This document shows positions 50,235 to 59,686 of a DNA stretch of 64,000 bases, one piece after another; the first letter of the stretch is position 1; each line of letters opens with the position of its first letter. The translations under genes were made by a program, and so were the position numbers. The stretch comes from Myxococcus llanfairpwllgwyngyllgogerychwyrndrobwllllantysiliogogogochensis (lineage in GTDB: Bacteria; Myxococcota; Myxococcia; Myxococcales; Myxococcaceae). The stretch spans positions 1 to 64,000 of the forward strand of contig NZ_VIFM01000011.1 in assembly GCF_006636215.1 (NCBI RefSeq), written 5' to 3'. Below the pieces are notes generated by a model. That model did not search any database. It was not told the DNA's origin and worked only from the letters and a program-made list of their open reading frames with translations.

Positions 50235-51311
50235 TCAAGCCAACGTGACGCCGTGCCCCACCGCCTCCGCGTCCAGGTGCAGCCTCGCGCCCTCGTAGCG
50301 CAGCCCTCCCTGGAACGGATGCCGCGCGATGAACAGCGGCGTGTCCAGGTCCGCATACGTGAAGCCGCCCAGCCCCGCCGCCAGATGCGCCGACGCGCTC
50401 ATCGCCAGCACGCTCTCCACCATCCCCCCCACCATCAGCTCCAGCCCCGCCGCTCGCGCCAGGCTCCACATCGTCAGCGCCTCCACCACGCCGCACTTCA
50501 TCGTCTTGATGTTGATGCCGTGCGCCGCCCCCTCGCGGATGAGCCGCAGCACGTCCTTCGCCGAGCGCGCTGACTCGTCCGCACAGATGCGGACTTTCGA
50601 GCGCCGAGCGACTTCCGCCATGCCCGCGAAGTCCGACGCCGGCACCGGCTGCTCCAGGAGCGCGAGCGGCACGTCCGCCCGCTCCAGCTCCTTCAGGAAC
50701 GCCAGCGCCTCCGCCACGTCGTAACCGCCATTCGCATCCGCGAACAGTCGCGCCTGGGGCGCCACCTCGTGAATCGCCACCATCCGCGCCGCGTCCTCGT
50801 CCGGCGCCAGCGCCCCCACCTTCACCTTCAACGTGGTGATGCCCCGCTTCAGGATGGCCCGCGCCGACTCCGCCGCGTGCGGCACGTCACCCGCCGTCAC
50901 CGTCATGTCGATGTCCAGCGTCGTCCCCGCGCCCCCGAGCATCACGTACAACGGCACACGGTGATGTCGCGCCAGCGCATCCAGCACCGCCATCTCCACC
51001 CCCGCGCGCGCCGCCGGCGCCAACGCGAGCCCGTCGCCGAGCCACTCCGACAACGGCCTCCACGCACGCACGTCCTTGCCCAGGAGCCCCGCGTGCACAT
51101 GCTCCAGCGCCGCGAGCGTGCTCGCCTGCGTTTCTCCGCTCACCGCTGGAAACGGCGCCGCCTCGCCCAGCCCCACCGTGCCATCCGCGAGTGTCAGTCG
51201 CACCAACACGTTCTGTGCGACGTGCTGCGCCCCCGTGGCGATGGCGAAGGGCTCCGTCAGCGGCAAGTCGAGCGGCGTGAAGCGGACAGCGGTGATGAGC
51301 GTGGGCGTCAT
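50235..51311 (-). CDS. Dipeptide (L-Ala-D/L-Glu type) epimerase, enolase superfamily
   Basis: A 358-residue member of the muconate-cycloisomerase-like branch. The acid-base Lys pair is KVK at 162-164, the metal ligands are Asp192, Glu220 and Asp245, and the second acid-base Lys is Lys269 in INIKTMKCGG-like context. This set fits dipeptide epimerases used in peptidoglycan recycling or other dipeptide metabolism. Exact dipeptide specificity cannot be read from sequence. The start MTPTLITAVRF was chosen over a longer in-frame start. No mpl or amiD-like gene is adjacent. An orphan location is common for this enzyme. Confidence 0.87.
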   Translation of the reverse strand: MTPTLITAVRFTPLDLPLTEPFAIATGAQHVAQNVLVRLTLADGTVGLGEAAPFPAVSGETQASTLAALEHVHAGLLGKDVRAWRPLSEWLGDGLALAPAARAGVEMAVLDALARHHRVPLYVMLGGAGTTLDIDMTVTAGDVPHAAESARAILKRGITTLKVKVGALAPDEDAARMVAIHEVAPQARLFADANGGYDVAEALAFLKELERADVPLALLEQPVPASDFAGMAEVARRSKVRICADESARSAKDVLRLIREGAAHGINIKTMKCGVVEALTMWSLARAAGLELMVGGMVESVLAMSASAHLAAGLGGFTYADLDTPLFIARHPFQGGLRYEGARLHLDAEAVGHGVTLA

Positions 51312-51556
51312 GTCGAGAGGCGCATCCTGGTCCGCTCCCTGGAAAGAAGGGGACACGCGAGAGGTAGGTTCATCGTATTCAACCCGGTGCTCCCAGGTGT
51401 CAGGGAGGCAGATGTGTGCCTCGCAGCCTCGGCTTGTGCCTGCAGCCCTTTCATGGCGACATGCGGGGACTCCGGACGTTTCCAGGAATTGCGGCCCCGT
51501 GATGGGGTTCCGGAGCTTTGCCTCCGGGTGACGTGGAAGCCCGGAGTGGGCGGGGC

Positions 51557-53581
51557 ATGTCGGCGACGGACACGAGACAGGCAGTCCCGGGCGCGGATGC
51601 GCTGCTGGATGCGCTGGAGGAAGCGGAGCGCCATGACTCGGAAGGGTGCATGGTGTTGCGTGCCGTCCGCGACGAGTCCGGCGTCATCACCGACTTCGAG
51701 TGGCTCTGGTCCAACCCCGCCGCGTCGCGAGCGCTGGGCCGGGGCACCGACACGCTGCGCGGCCTGCGGCTGAAGGACATCTCCCCCATCGCGGGTCTGG
51801 GTGGACGGCTGGCGGTGCTCAAGCAGGTGGTGGAGTCCGGCCGGCCCGCCGCGGACAGCTTCCCAGAGGGCGACGCGTGGTTGCTCGGCACCGCGGTGCC
51901 GCTGCGGGACGGCGTGCTGTTGCGCCTGCGCGATGTCACCAGCGCCCTGCGCATGGAGGAGGGGCTGCGCGACACGCTGGACTGGGTGCGCGACGTGCTG
52001 GAGAGCACGCCCGAGGCCTTCTTCACCGTGGATGCGGAGTGGCGCATCACCTACGTCAACAGGCAGGCCGCCGAAATCACCGGTCGCACGCAGGAGCAGG
52101 TCTTCCGGAAGCTGTTGTGGCAGGCGTGCCCGGAGCTGGTCGGCACCTTGTTCGAGCGCGAGCTGCGCCGCGTGGCCGCCGAGGGCTCCTCCACCATCTT
52201 CGAGGTGCGCACCGCGCCGGACCGCTGGCACGAGGTGCACGCCTGGTGCTCGGGGCAGAACGTCTCCGTCTTCTCGCGCGACATCACCGGCAAGAAGCGC
52301 GCGGAGGCGGAGCGCGATGCCCTGCTGACGCGAGAGCACTCCGGCCGGCTGGAGGCGGAGGCCCTGGTGCGCGAGCGCACCGAGGAGTTGGTCGCCGCGC
52401 GCGAGCGCCTGGTGCAGTCGGAGAAGCTGGCCATGGCGGGCCAGCTCGCCGAGGGCGTGGGCCACGAAATCAACAATCCGCTCTCGTACGTCAGCGGCAA
52501 TCTCCAGTTCGCGCTGGAGCAGTTGGAGCTGTCGATGGAGGGGGGCATCCTCGGCAAGAACGCGCCCCTGGCCGAGGCCCTGGAGGCGCTGCGAGAGGCC
52601 CGTGAGGGCGCCGAGCGCATCCGCGTCATCGTCCGTGACTTGCAGACGTTCGCCCGCGCGGATGAGCCGCACCTGTCCCCGGTGGACGTGCACGCGGCGC
52701 TGGAGTTCGGCCTCTCCATGGCCATGCCGCACCTGCGCTACCGCGCGGAGGTGGAGCGGCGCTTCGCCGAGGTGCCCACCGTCATGGCGCACGAGGCGCG
52801 GCTGGGGCAGGTGTTCCTGCACCTGCTCGTCAACGCGGCGCATGCGATTCCGGAAGGGGACTTCACCCGGCACCGCGTCACGCTCTCCACGCGCGTGGAG
52901 GGGCCGTGGGTGGTGGTGGAGGTGGCGGACACGGGCCACGGCATGACGCCCGAGGTCGCCGAGCGCGTCTTCGAGCCGTTCTTCACCACGCGCGCGGTGG
53001 GTGAGGGCAGCGGGCTGGGGTTGTCCACCAGCCTGGGCATGGTGCGCAGCATGCGTGGCGAGCTCACCGTCAACACGACGCCGGGCGTGGGCAGCACCTT
53101 CAGCGTGCGCCTGCCGATGACGGAGGCGATACCGGACGCGGTGACGAAGGGCTCCACGCAGGAGGTGCCCGAGCGCAAGCGGGTGCTGGTGGTGGACGAC
53201 GAGCCGCAGCTCGCGTCGCTGTTGCGGCGGCTGTTGGGGCAACACCACGAGGTGGTGGTGAGGCACAGCGGGCGGGAGGCGCTGGCGCTCTTGGAGCAGG
53301 ACGCGGACTTCGACCGTGTCTTCTGCGACCTGATGATGGCGGACGTGACGGGGATGGACCTGCACGCGGAGCTGTTGTCGCGCGGGCCGGAGCTGCTGTC
53401 GCGCTTCGTCTTCATGACGGGCGGCGCGTTCACCGAGCGGGCGCGCGCGTTCCTGCAGACGGTGCCGTTGCCTCGAATCGAGAAGCCGTTCGACCCGGGG
53501 ACGCTGCGGGCGCTGGTGGAGGGAGCACCTCCGCGCGCCAGGGCCTTGGGGCCGCTGGCGCGCGTGGCTCGGAGCGGGTGA
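51557..53581 (+). CDS. Hybrid histidine kinase (PAS-PAS-HisKA-HATPase-REC)
   Basis: A 674-residue soluble kinase: a degenerate PAS-like region in the first 130 residues, a PAS domain (VLESTPEAFFTVDAEWRITY), a coiled-coil linker and HisKA with His303 in GHEINNPLS. ATPase boxes follow (NAAHAIPEG, DTGHGM, GSGLGLSTS). The C-terminal receiver domain has Asp591 in VFCDLMMADV. Without membrane helices it senses an internal signal. An intramolecular phosphorelay from His303 to Asp591 is expected. No output regulator is adjacent. The ATG follows a GC-rich weak Shine-Dalgarno. Confidence 0.9.
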   Translation: MSATDTRQAVPGADALLDALEEAERHDSEGCMVLRAVRDESGVITDFEWLWSNPAASRALGRGTDTLRGLRLKDISPIAGLGGRLAVLKQVVESGRPAADSFPEGDAWLLGTAVPLRDGVLLRLRDVTSALRMEEGLRDTLDWVRDVLESTPEAFFTVDAEWRITYVNRQAAEITGRTQEQVFRKLLWQACPELVGTLFERELRRVAAEGSSTIFEVRTAPDRWHEVHAWCSGQNVSVFSRDITGKKRAEAERDALLTREHSGRLEAEALVRERTEELVAARERLVQSEKLAMAGQLAEGVGHEINNPLSYVSGNLQFALEQLELSMEGGILGKNAPLAEALEALREAREGAERIRVIVRDLQTFARADEPHLSPVDVHAALEFGLSMAMPHLRYRAEVERRFAEVPTVMAHEARLGQVFLHLLVNAAHAIPEGDFTRHRVTLSTRVEGPWVVVEVADTGHGMTPEVAERVFEPFFTTRAVGEGSGLGLSTSLGMVRSMRGELTVNTTPGVGSTFSVRLPMTEAIPDAVTKGSTQEVPERKRVLVVDDEPQLASLLRRLLGQHHEVVVRHSGREALALLEQDADFDRVFCDLMMADVTGMDLHAELLSRGPELLSRFVFMTGGAFTERARAFLQTVPLPRIEKPFDPGTLRALVEGAPPRARALGPLARVARSG

Positions 53582-54271
53582 CTACAGCTTCACTTCCTCG
53601 CGGTCCGGGTGGGTGATGTACCCGGTGCCGGCAGTGACGAGCTTCTCCATCAGCTTGTCCAGGCCGTTGGAGCGCGCGAAGGCCATCTCGTTCTTGGTGA
53701 CGCCCACGAGCGTGAGCAGTTGCACCTTGCCGCTGGGCAGGGCGAAGTGGTCGGGGCGGGACGGGTCCCTGACGAAGACGAAGCCTCCCAGCTTGGAGTC
53801 TCCGCCGTCGAGCGTGCCTTCCACCGGGTAGCGGTGGTTGAGGGCGAAGGCGCGCATCGTCACGAGGTTGTAGGCCATCATGTCCAGCAGCCGGAACACG
53901 GGCCACTTGGCCTGCTCTGGCGTGTGGATGACCATCTCGTAACCGATGCCACTGGGTGTCTCGTCGGTAATCTCGTCACCTGGGGCCACGGTGAAGGGAT
54001 TGGACAGCCCGCTGGTGACATAGGTCCAGTAGGGGTAGTCCGGGCTCGGCGGCGCGGCGCGCACGCCCATGGGGCCCCAGTTGGGGTCCGCTTCACCTTC
54101 TACTTGTGCGAGGTCGCTCTCCATCCAGGCCTGGATGGCATCCGTCTGGTCGAGCGTGAAGACGCCTTCATCAATGGCGCCGAACATCTTGGGGTACTCG
54201 ACTTCATCGCGGTCAGCCCAGCAGTCTTCGTACCACTGGATGAAGTCTTCGTCCGTCTCCGGTGCTTTCAT
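53582..54271 (-). CDS. Suppressor-of-fused (SUFU)-domain protein
   Basis: A 229-residue soluble protein with the bacterial SUFU-domain pattern: PYWTYVTSGLSN, GIGYEMVIHTPEQAKWPVFR with the following helix LLDMMAYNLVTM, and VQLLTLVGVTKNEMAFARSN. SUFU-domain proteins in bacteria are found near polymorphic toxins and are often immunity proteins, but no toxin gene is next to this one. The gene ends exactly one base after the stop of the convergent hybrid kinase, so there is no spacer between them. The ATG was accepted from the start of the conserved region. Confidence 0.8.
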   Translation of the reverse strand: MKAPETDEDFIQWYEDCWADRDEVEYPKMFGAIDEGVFTLDQTDAIQAWMESDLAQVEGEADPNWGPMGVRAAPPSPDYPYWTYVTSGLSNPFTVAPGDEITDETPSGIGYEMVIHTPEQAKWPVFRLLDMMAYNLVTMRAFALNHRYPVEGTLDGGDSKLGGFVFVRDPSRPDHFALPSGKVQLLTLVGVTKNEMAFARSNGLDKLMEKLVTAGTGYITHPDREEVKL

Positions 54272-54465
54272 GACGGGCCCACTCTAGAGGGTCACCCCGG
54301 TTTCTCAACTTCCCCGTGAGGGTTCCCCCTCGGACCTGGCAGGTGGGAAACAGGGGCCCTCCCTCCCGGCCGCCCCCCGAGGCCGCGGGGAAGGCGGGGG
54401 TCGCTGGCCTGTCTCCCCTCGGGTGGGATAGGCGGGGGGGCGAGGTCTCCGCCCGGGAGGGCCAC

Positions 54466-55506
54466 GTGGAGCATGCGTTTCGAGGAGTCGTGTCGGGGGG
54501 CTGCATCCGTGACGAGCAGGAGCTGATGCTGGTCGTCAGCCACCCCCATCCGGACAATGACTTCGGAGGCGGGCCGGGCCCGGTCGGGGAGTGGAACCAG
54601 CCCGTGGACGCGGAGGCGTACCAGGACCTGGTCGACTCCGGCTCCGACCCGGACGACGCCAGGTTCGAGGTGGATGATTACCAGCATGTAGCGGTGCGCA
54701 CGGCGGGCGCGTGGACCCTGGAGCAGGTGGTGGTGGTGGGGACCATCGACGCCCTGTGTCGACTGGGAGCCAACCGCCATGGGGCGTTGGTCTCGTATGG
54801 CGGCTCGGCGCACTTCGTGGCCATCCGTTCGAGCGAAAGCGGGAAGTGGGAGTCGCTGGAGTACGAGGGCGTTCCTGAGGGGCTGGTGGAGACGCGGGTG
54901 TGCTTCAGCGGTGAGGCCATCGTGATGGCGGGGAGCCGAGGTTTCGAACTCGACTCGCCCGCGGAGGTGGGGCTGCTCGTGCGTGTCGAGGGAGCCATGC
55001 GCTGGACGCAGTCGCTGGGGCAGTTGCCGGGGCGGGTGCTCGCGCTGGACAGCTGTCCAGGGGCGGCTGGGGCGCGGGTGCTCTATGCGGGCGGAAGGAG
55101 CCTCTGGATGCATGGGGAGGGCGGCTGGCGCGAGGTCCACTCGTTCCCGCGCGGGGAGGTGTCGTTCGTGCGGTGTTTCCCCTCGGGTGAGGTGATCGCC
55201 GGGACAACGCAGGGGGACGTCATCCTGGGCACGGCGGAGGCGTGCCGCGTCGTCGCTCGCGTCGGCCGCATCCATTCGGCTGAGCGGTGGGGCGGCGAGT
55301 TCTATGTGGCGGACGAGGAGAACGTCTATCGCGTGGATGCCTCGGGCTTCGAGCGGTGCGCTGTGCCCAAGGAGTCGTCCGTGGCGAGGAACGTGTCCGA
55401 CGTGGGCATGATCGTCGTGGGGAATGACCGGCTGTGGCTGGCCGGGAGCCACGTGCTGGCTTCGAGCACGGATGGGAAGCGCTGGACGACGCACCCGGTG
55501 CGGTGA
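54466..55506 (+). CDS. Beta-propeller-like protein, unknown
   Basis: A 346-residue protein. Repeated strands with W, G and V patterns (VVSYGG-like, VLYAGGRSLWM, VIAGTTQGDVILGT, GEFYVADEENVYRVDASGF, RLWLAGSHVLASSTDGKRW) suggest six or seven propeller blades, and the last unit looks like a BNR/Asp-box type. There is no signal peptide. The GTG at 54466 was chosen because GGGAGG lies 6 nt before it; ATG 54526 is a later alternative. A small conserved-looking gene follows closely. The function is unknown. Confidence 0.65.
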   Translation: MEHAFRGVVSGGCIRDEQELMLVVSHPHPDNDFGGGPGPVGEWNQPVDAEAYQDLVDSGSDPDDARFEVDDYQHVAVRTAGAWTLEQVVVVGTIDALCRLGANRHGALVSYGGSAHFVAIRSSESGKWESLEYEGVPEGLVETRVCFSGEAIVMAGSRGFELDSPAEVGLLVRVEGAMRWTQSLGQLPGRVLALDSCPGAAGARVLYAGGRSLWMHGEGGWREVHSFPRGEVSFVRCFPSGEVIAGTTQGDVILGTAEACRVVARVGRIHSAERWGGEFYVADEENVYRVDASGFERCAVPKESSVARNVSDVGMIVVGNDRLWLAGSHVLASSTDGKRWTTHPVR

Positions 55507-55610
55507 GCCGAGGAGCGTTGCGTGAGCTCGAGGACCTCGGGCTCCCGGTGGTTCATCATGCCGGCTGGGTTCGTGCCCGCTATCGAGGCCGGGCCGCGAG
55601 GAGCGTCGAC

Positions 55611-55856
55611 GTGCCTATCAAGATGACCATCCGTATCAGAAACGAGCTTGGGCGCCCCGCATCTCTGGTCCTCGAGCCCTGGGGAGAAGTGGCTCCGCTG
55701 GCGGCCGGGGAAGAGGTGGACATTCATGCCCAGGGACCTGGACCTGAAGAGGTGCACGACGGCGGATTCGTGCAGGTGGATATGACCGCTGACGGAGTCA
55801 ACGTCTGGGGATGGTCTGGCTCCATCTTGGAGATTGCACGACCCACGGGAAAGTGA
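55611..55856 (+). CDS. Small conserved-looking protein, 81 residues
   Basis: A short beta-rich protein (IRIRNELGRPASLVLEPWGE, VDIHAQGPG, VQVDMTADGVNVWGWSG) lacking a signal peptide. GAGGAG lies 7 nt before GTG 55611; ATG 55623 is an alternative. The pattern fits a compact beta sandwich, and I recall similar short unknown proteins in bacteria, but no function is known to me. It is convergent with the next gene (4-nt spacer) and 104 nt downstream of the propeller gene, so co-transcription with it is possible. Confidence 0.6.
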   Translation: MPIKMTIRIRNELGRPASLVLEPWGEVAPLAAGEEVDIHAQGPGPEEVHDGGFVQVDMTADGVNVWGWSGSILEIARPTGK

Positions 55857-55860
55857 GGTC

Positions 55861-57042
55861 TCACCCCGTCTGGATTTTCGGCAGGGGCCAGGGCTTGAGG
55901 CCTGAAATCTGCTCGGCCTCTTCCACCGCCATGTTCAGCCTTGCCCGCTCGCGCCGCACGTAGTCGCGCACCGCGCTGTCCAACCTGCGGTCGAAAATCA
56001 CATGCGCGCTGTGTACCGCCGTGGGCTCGAAGCCCCGGGATACCTTGTGCTCGCCACCCGCGCCCGGCTCGAACACCTTGCGGCCCGCTCGGATGCAGTC
56101 GTCCACCGAGTGGTACAGACACACGTGGAAGTGCAGGAACGGGTGCTCCTCGATGCTCCCCCAGTAGCGTCCGTAGAGCCGCTCCTTCGTCGCCAGGTTG
56201 AACGCCCCCGCGATGACCCGGCCCTCGCGCACCGCCTCCACCATCTCCACCGAGTCCGGCATCGCCTTGAAGACCCGCGAGAAGAAGTCCGGCGTGAGCT
56301 GCACCCGGCCCCACGAGTGTCGCTCGCACGTGGCCTCGTAGAACTCAAACGCGCGCTTCGCATGCGCCTGTGTCAGCTCCGCGCTTCGTACCGTGCGCAG
56401 CGTGATTCCCTGTGTGGCCGCCGCTGCTCGCTCGCGCTTGAGCTGATGTCTCCGCTTGGAGTCGAAGCGCGACAGGTAGTCGTCGTAGCTCGCGTAGCCC
56501 GGGTTCTTCCACTGGAACTGGAGCGTCACCCGCCGCGCCAGCCCCTGCTCCTCCAGGAAGTCCGCCTCTTCGTCCGTCGGGTAGAGGATGTGCACCGAGG
56601 AGCACCCCGCCTCCTGCGCGCTCTCCACCGCGGCGATCAGCAACGCCTTGCGCAGCGCGGGTATGTCCTCGCCCTGGGCGATGAGCATGCGCGGCACCGT
56701 GGCCGGTGACAGCGGCCCTCCGACGATGAGCTTCGGGTAGTACTCCACGCCGAGCCGGGCAGCCGCGTCCGCCCACCCGAAGTCGTAGATGTACTCGCCC
56801 ATGCTGTGGAACTTCCGGTACGCGGGCGCGGCGGCCACCAGCTTCGGGCCGCGCCATATCGTCAGGTGGTGCGGCGCCCAACCGGTCTCCTCGGTGGCGC
56901 TGCCGCTCTCCTCCATCGCCGCCAGCCATGCATGGCGCGCGAAGGGCGGTGCGTCCGGACCGGCGAGCGCGTCCCAGTCGGCGGCCGGGACGTCTGTCAC
57001 TGCGTCGAGGATGCGGAGGCGGAGGGGAGTGTCTGTGGGCAC
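55861..57042 (-). CDS. Peptidogalycan/GNAT-like acyltransferase (DUF482 type)
   Basis: A 393-residue protein of the FemAB-related GNAT group. Typical segments are FARHAWLAAMEESGSA, PHHLTIWRGPKLVAAAPAYR, EYIYDFGWADAA, YDDYLSRFDSKRRHQLKRER and EPGAGGEHKVSRGFEP. The family name in databases is peptidogalycan biosynthesis protein, based on old annotation. The reaction is likely N-acyl transfer to an amino compound, but the substrate is not established. The GTG start has a weak Shine-Dalgarno and is the first plausible start of the conserved part. Confidence 0.85.
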   Translation of the reverse strand: MPTDTPLRLRILDAVTDVPAADWDALAGPDAPPFARHAWLAAMEESGSATEETGWAPHHLTIWRGPKLVAAAPAYRKFHSMGEYIYDFGWADAAARLGVEYYPKLIVGGPLSPATVPRMLIAQGEDIPALRKALLIAAVESAQEAGCSSVHILYPTDEEADFLEEQGLARRVTLQFQWKNPGYASYDDYLSRFDSKRRHQLKRERAAAATQGITLRTVRSAELTQAHAKRAFEFYEATCERHSWGRVQLTPDFFSRVFKAMPDSVEMVEAVREGRVIAGAFNLATKERLYGRYWGSIEEHPFLHFHVCLYHSVDDCIRAGRKVFEPGAGGEHKVSRGFEPTAVHSAHVIFDRRLDSAVRDYVRRERARLNMAVEEAEQISGLKPWPLPKIQTG

Positions 57043-57201
57043 GGGGGGCTGTTTTAACGCGCGCCGTGCGTTCTCGCCGCCTGGCCATGGGCTTGCCTTC
57101 GCCCGGCCCTGCTGGAACCGCCAGGAGGCCCGTTCGCCGGGGGAGGAGGCTTTCGGGCCTCTTCCCCTCGGTTCGGTTCACTCCCGGATACGACTGGCGG
57201 C

Positions 57202-57999
57202 TCAGGCCGCCCGGGCGGCGCCCGTGTCGTGCGCGGCCTCTCGGCGCGGCTCCGGCCACACCGCCCGCTGCGGCGTGGCGATGCGGATGACGCCCAGCTT
57301 CGCCAGCACGCGCATCACCTGCCACGTGGGGTCGATCTCGAACTTGCGCGCCGCGAAGTTCGGGCTGCTGCCGAACTTGTGGTGGTTGTTCTGGAACAGC
57401 TCACCCATGCAGAGCACCTCGACGGGCAGCGTGTTGCGCGACTTGTCGCTGCTGTCGAAGTTCCGGTAGCCGTACTTGTGCCCGCACCAGTTCACGATGG
57501 CGCCGTGCACCGGGCCCATCAGGAAGTGCACCGGCAACAGCAGGAACTGCCAGGGCGCCGTTGCGAAGGCCACGTAGAACGACGTGTACAGCCCCACCCA
57601 GAACAGCGTCGCCACCCAGGACGTGCGCAGCGTGTCGTCCACCAACGGCCACTCGGGATAGCCGCCGAGGAACCGAGCCTCCGGCTGCCCGCGACCCGCC
57701 GTGTAGTCCTCGTAGCGCTTCTTCGTGTGCAGCATCATCCGGAACACGTCCGTGAAGAAGTGCGGCGAGTGCGGGTCCTTCTCCGTGTCCGAGAAGGCGT
57801 GGTGCTCGCGGTGCAGAATCGCGTAGGCCTTGGGCGACAGGTACGACGAGCCCTGCACCAGATACGTGAGCAGGTGCATCACCCGCTCCGTGCGCGGACC
57901 CATGGTGTACATGCGGTGCGCGGAGTACCGGTGCTGGAAGAAGCTCTGGAAGAAGACACAGAGCAGCCAGTGCGAGACGAAGAAGACGAGGACGGCCAT
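57202..57999 (-). CDS. Membrane fatty acid desaturase
   Basis: A 265-residue di-iron desaturase. The histidine boxes are HRYSAH (23-28), HREHH (63-67), NWCGH (170-174) and QNNHH (203-207), with membrane helices between. This layout fits delta-9-type acyl-lipid or acyl-CoA desaturases, which introduce a cis double bond into fatty acyl chains. Myxobacteria carry several. The ATG at 57999 is preceded by GGGAAAGCG; a longer frame up to 58044 adds no conserved sequence. The 202 bp to the upstream bioA gene (divergent) can hold both promoters. Confidence 0.9.
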   Translation of the reverse strand: MAVLVFFVSHWLLCVFFQSFFQHRYSAHRMYTMGPRTERVMHLLTYLVQGSSYLSPKAYAILHREHHAFSDTEKDPHSPHFFTDVFRMMLHTKKRYEDYTAGRGQPEARFLGGYPEWPLVDDTLRTSWVATLFWVGLYTSFYVAFATAPWQFLLLPVHFLMGPVHGAIVNWCGHKYGYRNFDSSDKSRNTLPVEVLCMGELFQNNHHKFGSSPNFAARKFEIDPTWQVMRVLAKLGVIRIATPQRAVWPEPRREAAHDTGAARAA

Positions 58000-58214
58000 G
58001 GCGCTTTCCCGGTTCGGTGTCAGAACCCGGGTAACACCCCCCATGTCATGGCCACGTCATCACCGGCCGGAAGTTGCTCCCCGGTGACGACCGGGTGAGC
58101 CCTGACTTCATGCCGCCATCAGTCGGACGCGCTGCGCCAGGGCATGACGCGCGGTGACAGGGGCTCGATTTCCGGTACGGAGCACCTCTCACATTCATCG
58201 ACAGGGGTGCACAC

Positions 58215-59546
58215 GTGGAGCGGGCCGACATCGTCAAGCTGGACAAGGGGCACGTCTGGCACCCGTACACCGCCATGGAGGCGTACATCGCGGGGACGGA
58301 CCCGCTCGTCATCTCCCGTGCGGAAGGGCCCTACCTCTTCGACGTGGATGGCCGGCGCTACCTCGACGCGAATGGCTCCTGGTGGGTGTCCACCCTGGGC
58401 CACCGCCACCCGCGCCTCCTGCGCGCCCTCACGGAGCAGGCGGGCCAGCTGCCCCATGTCTCGCTCGCGGGCATCACCCACGAGCCCGCCGCCGCGCTCG
58501 CCTCGGAGCTGGTGGCGATGGCCCCCGGCGCGGACCGCCCGGAGCTGCCCACAGGTGAGCGGCTGACGCGCGCCTTCTACTCCGACAACGGCAGCACCGC
58601 GGTGGAGGTGGCCATCAAGATGACCGCCCAGTACTGGGCGCAGAATGGCCAGCCTCGCCGCACGCGCTTCATCACCCTGTCCGGCGCGTTCCACGGAGAG
58701 ACCATCGGCTCCACCAGCGTGGGTGGCGTGCCCCTGTTCCGCGAGGTGTTCGGGCCGCTGCTCTTCGACGTGGTGCATGTGCCGTCTCCGGCGGAGGAGG
58801 GCGGCTGGGAGCGCGCCTTCGCCCAGGTGCAAGCCGCGCTGCGCGAGCACCCGGACGAGATTGCCGGCGTCATCGTGGAGCCCATCATCCAGGGCGCCGC
58901 GGGCATGCAGATGTACTCGCCGGACTTCCTGCGCGCGGTGCGTGAGGCCACCCGCGCGGTGGACACCTTCCTCATCGCCGACGAGGTCTTCACCGGCCTG
59001 GGCCGCACCGGGGCGCGCTTCGCCGTGGACCTGGCGGGCGTGGTGCCGGACCTGCTCTGTCTGGCCAAGGCGCTCTCGGGCGGGCTGATGCCTTTCGCCG
59101 TGACGCTCGCGTCCGAGCGCATCTTCTCGGGCTTCCTCGGCGCGTCGTCGCGCGCGCTGTATTACGGGCACTCGTACTGCGGCAATCCGCTGGGCGCGGC
59201 CGTCGCTCGCGAGGTGCTCGCCGTGTATCGCGACGAGGACGTGCTGGGCCAGGTGGCGCGCAAGGCGCCGAAGGTGAAGGCCGCCTTCGAGCGCATGGCC
59301 GCGACGCTTCCCGGGCTCGTGCGTCCGCGCGCCATCGGCATGGTGGGCGCGGTGGACCTGGGCGGTGGGGGCTACCTCGCGAGCAGCGGGTGGCGTGTGT
59401 ACGAGGCGGCTCGGCGACGCGGGCTCTACCTGCGCCCGCTCGGTGACACCGTGTACATCGCGCCCGCGCTCAACATCCCCGACGCCGCGCTCGATGAGTT
59501 GCTGGCGGGCGTGGAGGACTCGCTGCGCGAGGTGGCGCGCGGCTGA
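58215..59546 (+). CDS. bioA: Adenosylmethionine-8-amino-7-oxononanoate aminotransferase
   Basis: A 443-residue PLP-dependent class III aminotransferase. The N-terminal GHVWHPYTAM is the hallmark of BioA, which transfers the amino group of S-adenosylmethionine to 8-amino-7-oxononanoate in biotin synthesis. The PLP Lys is Lys285 in AKALSGGLMP, IADEVFTGLGRTG holds the PLP-contacting Asp, and YYGHSYCGNPLG is the closing C-terminal motif. The GTG start is preceded by AGGGGTG. No bioB, bioD or bioF is adjacent, so the pathway genes are dispersed. The alternative would be another omega-aminotransferase, but WHPY is a strong indicator. Confidence 0.9.
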   Translation: MERADIVKLDKGHVWHPYTAMEAYIAGTDPLVISRAEGPYLFDVDGRRYLDANGSWWVSTLGHRHPRLLRALTEQAGQLPHVSLAGITHEPAAALASELVAMAPGADRPELPTGERLTRAFYSDNGSTAVEVAIKMTAQYWAQNGQPRRTRFITLSGAFHGETIGSTSVGGVPLFREVFGPLLFDVVHVPSPAEEGGWERAFAQVQAALREHPDEIAGVIVEPIIQGAAGMQMYSPDFLRAVREATRAVDTFLIADEVFTGLGRTGARFAVDLAGVVPDLLCLAKALSGGLMPFAVTLASERIFSGFLGASSRALYYGHSYCGNPLGAAVAREVLAVYRDEDVLGQVARKAPKVKAAFERMAATLPGLVRPRAIGMVGAVDLGGGGYLASSGWRVYEAARRRGLYLRPLGDTVYIAPALNIPDAALDELLAGVEDSLREVARG

Positions 59547-59686
59547 CGGCGCGTCCCCGCGAGAGGCCTCGGCGCGCGGCGGGTGCCGGAGGTGATTCGG
59601 CTTGCGTCAGGAGGGCACGGTGGGTGACGGCGCCCCGTGCAAGGGCCGCTTCGGCGTGTCGTGGAGCCGAGGTGTCTCGGCCCGCG

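Noticed and set aside
53582-54271. SUFU protein as immunity partner of a toxin
   Set aside because: No toxin gene is adjacent; the neighbours are a hybrid kinase and a propeller protein.
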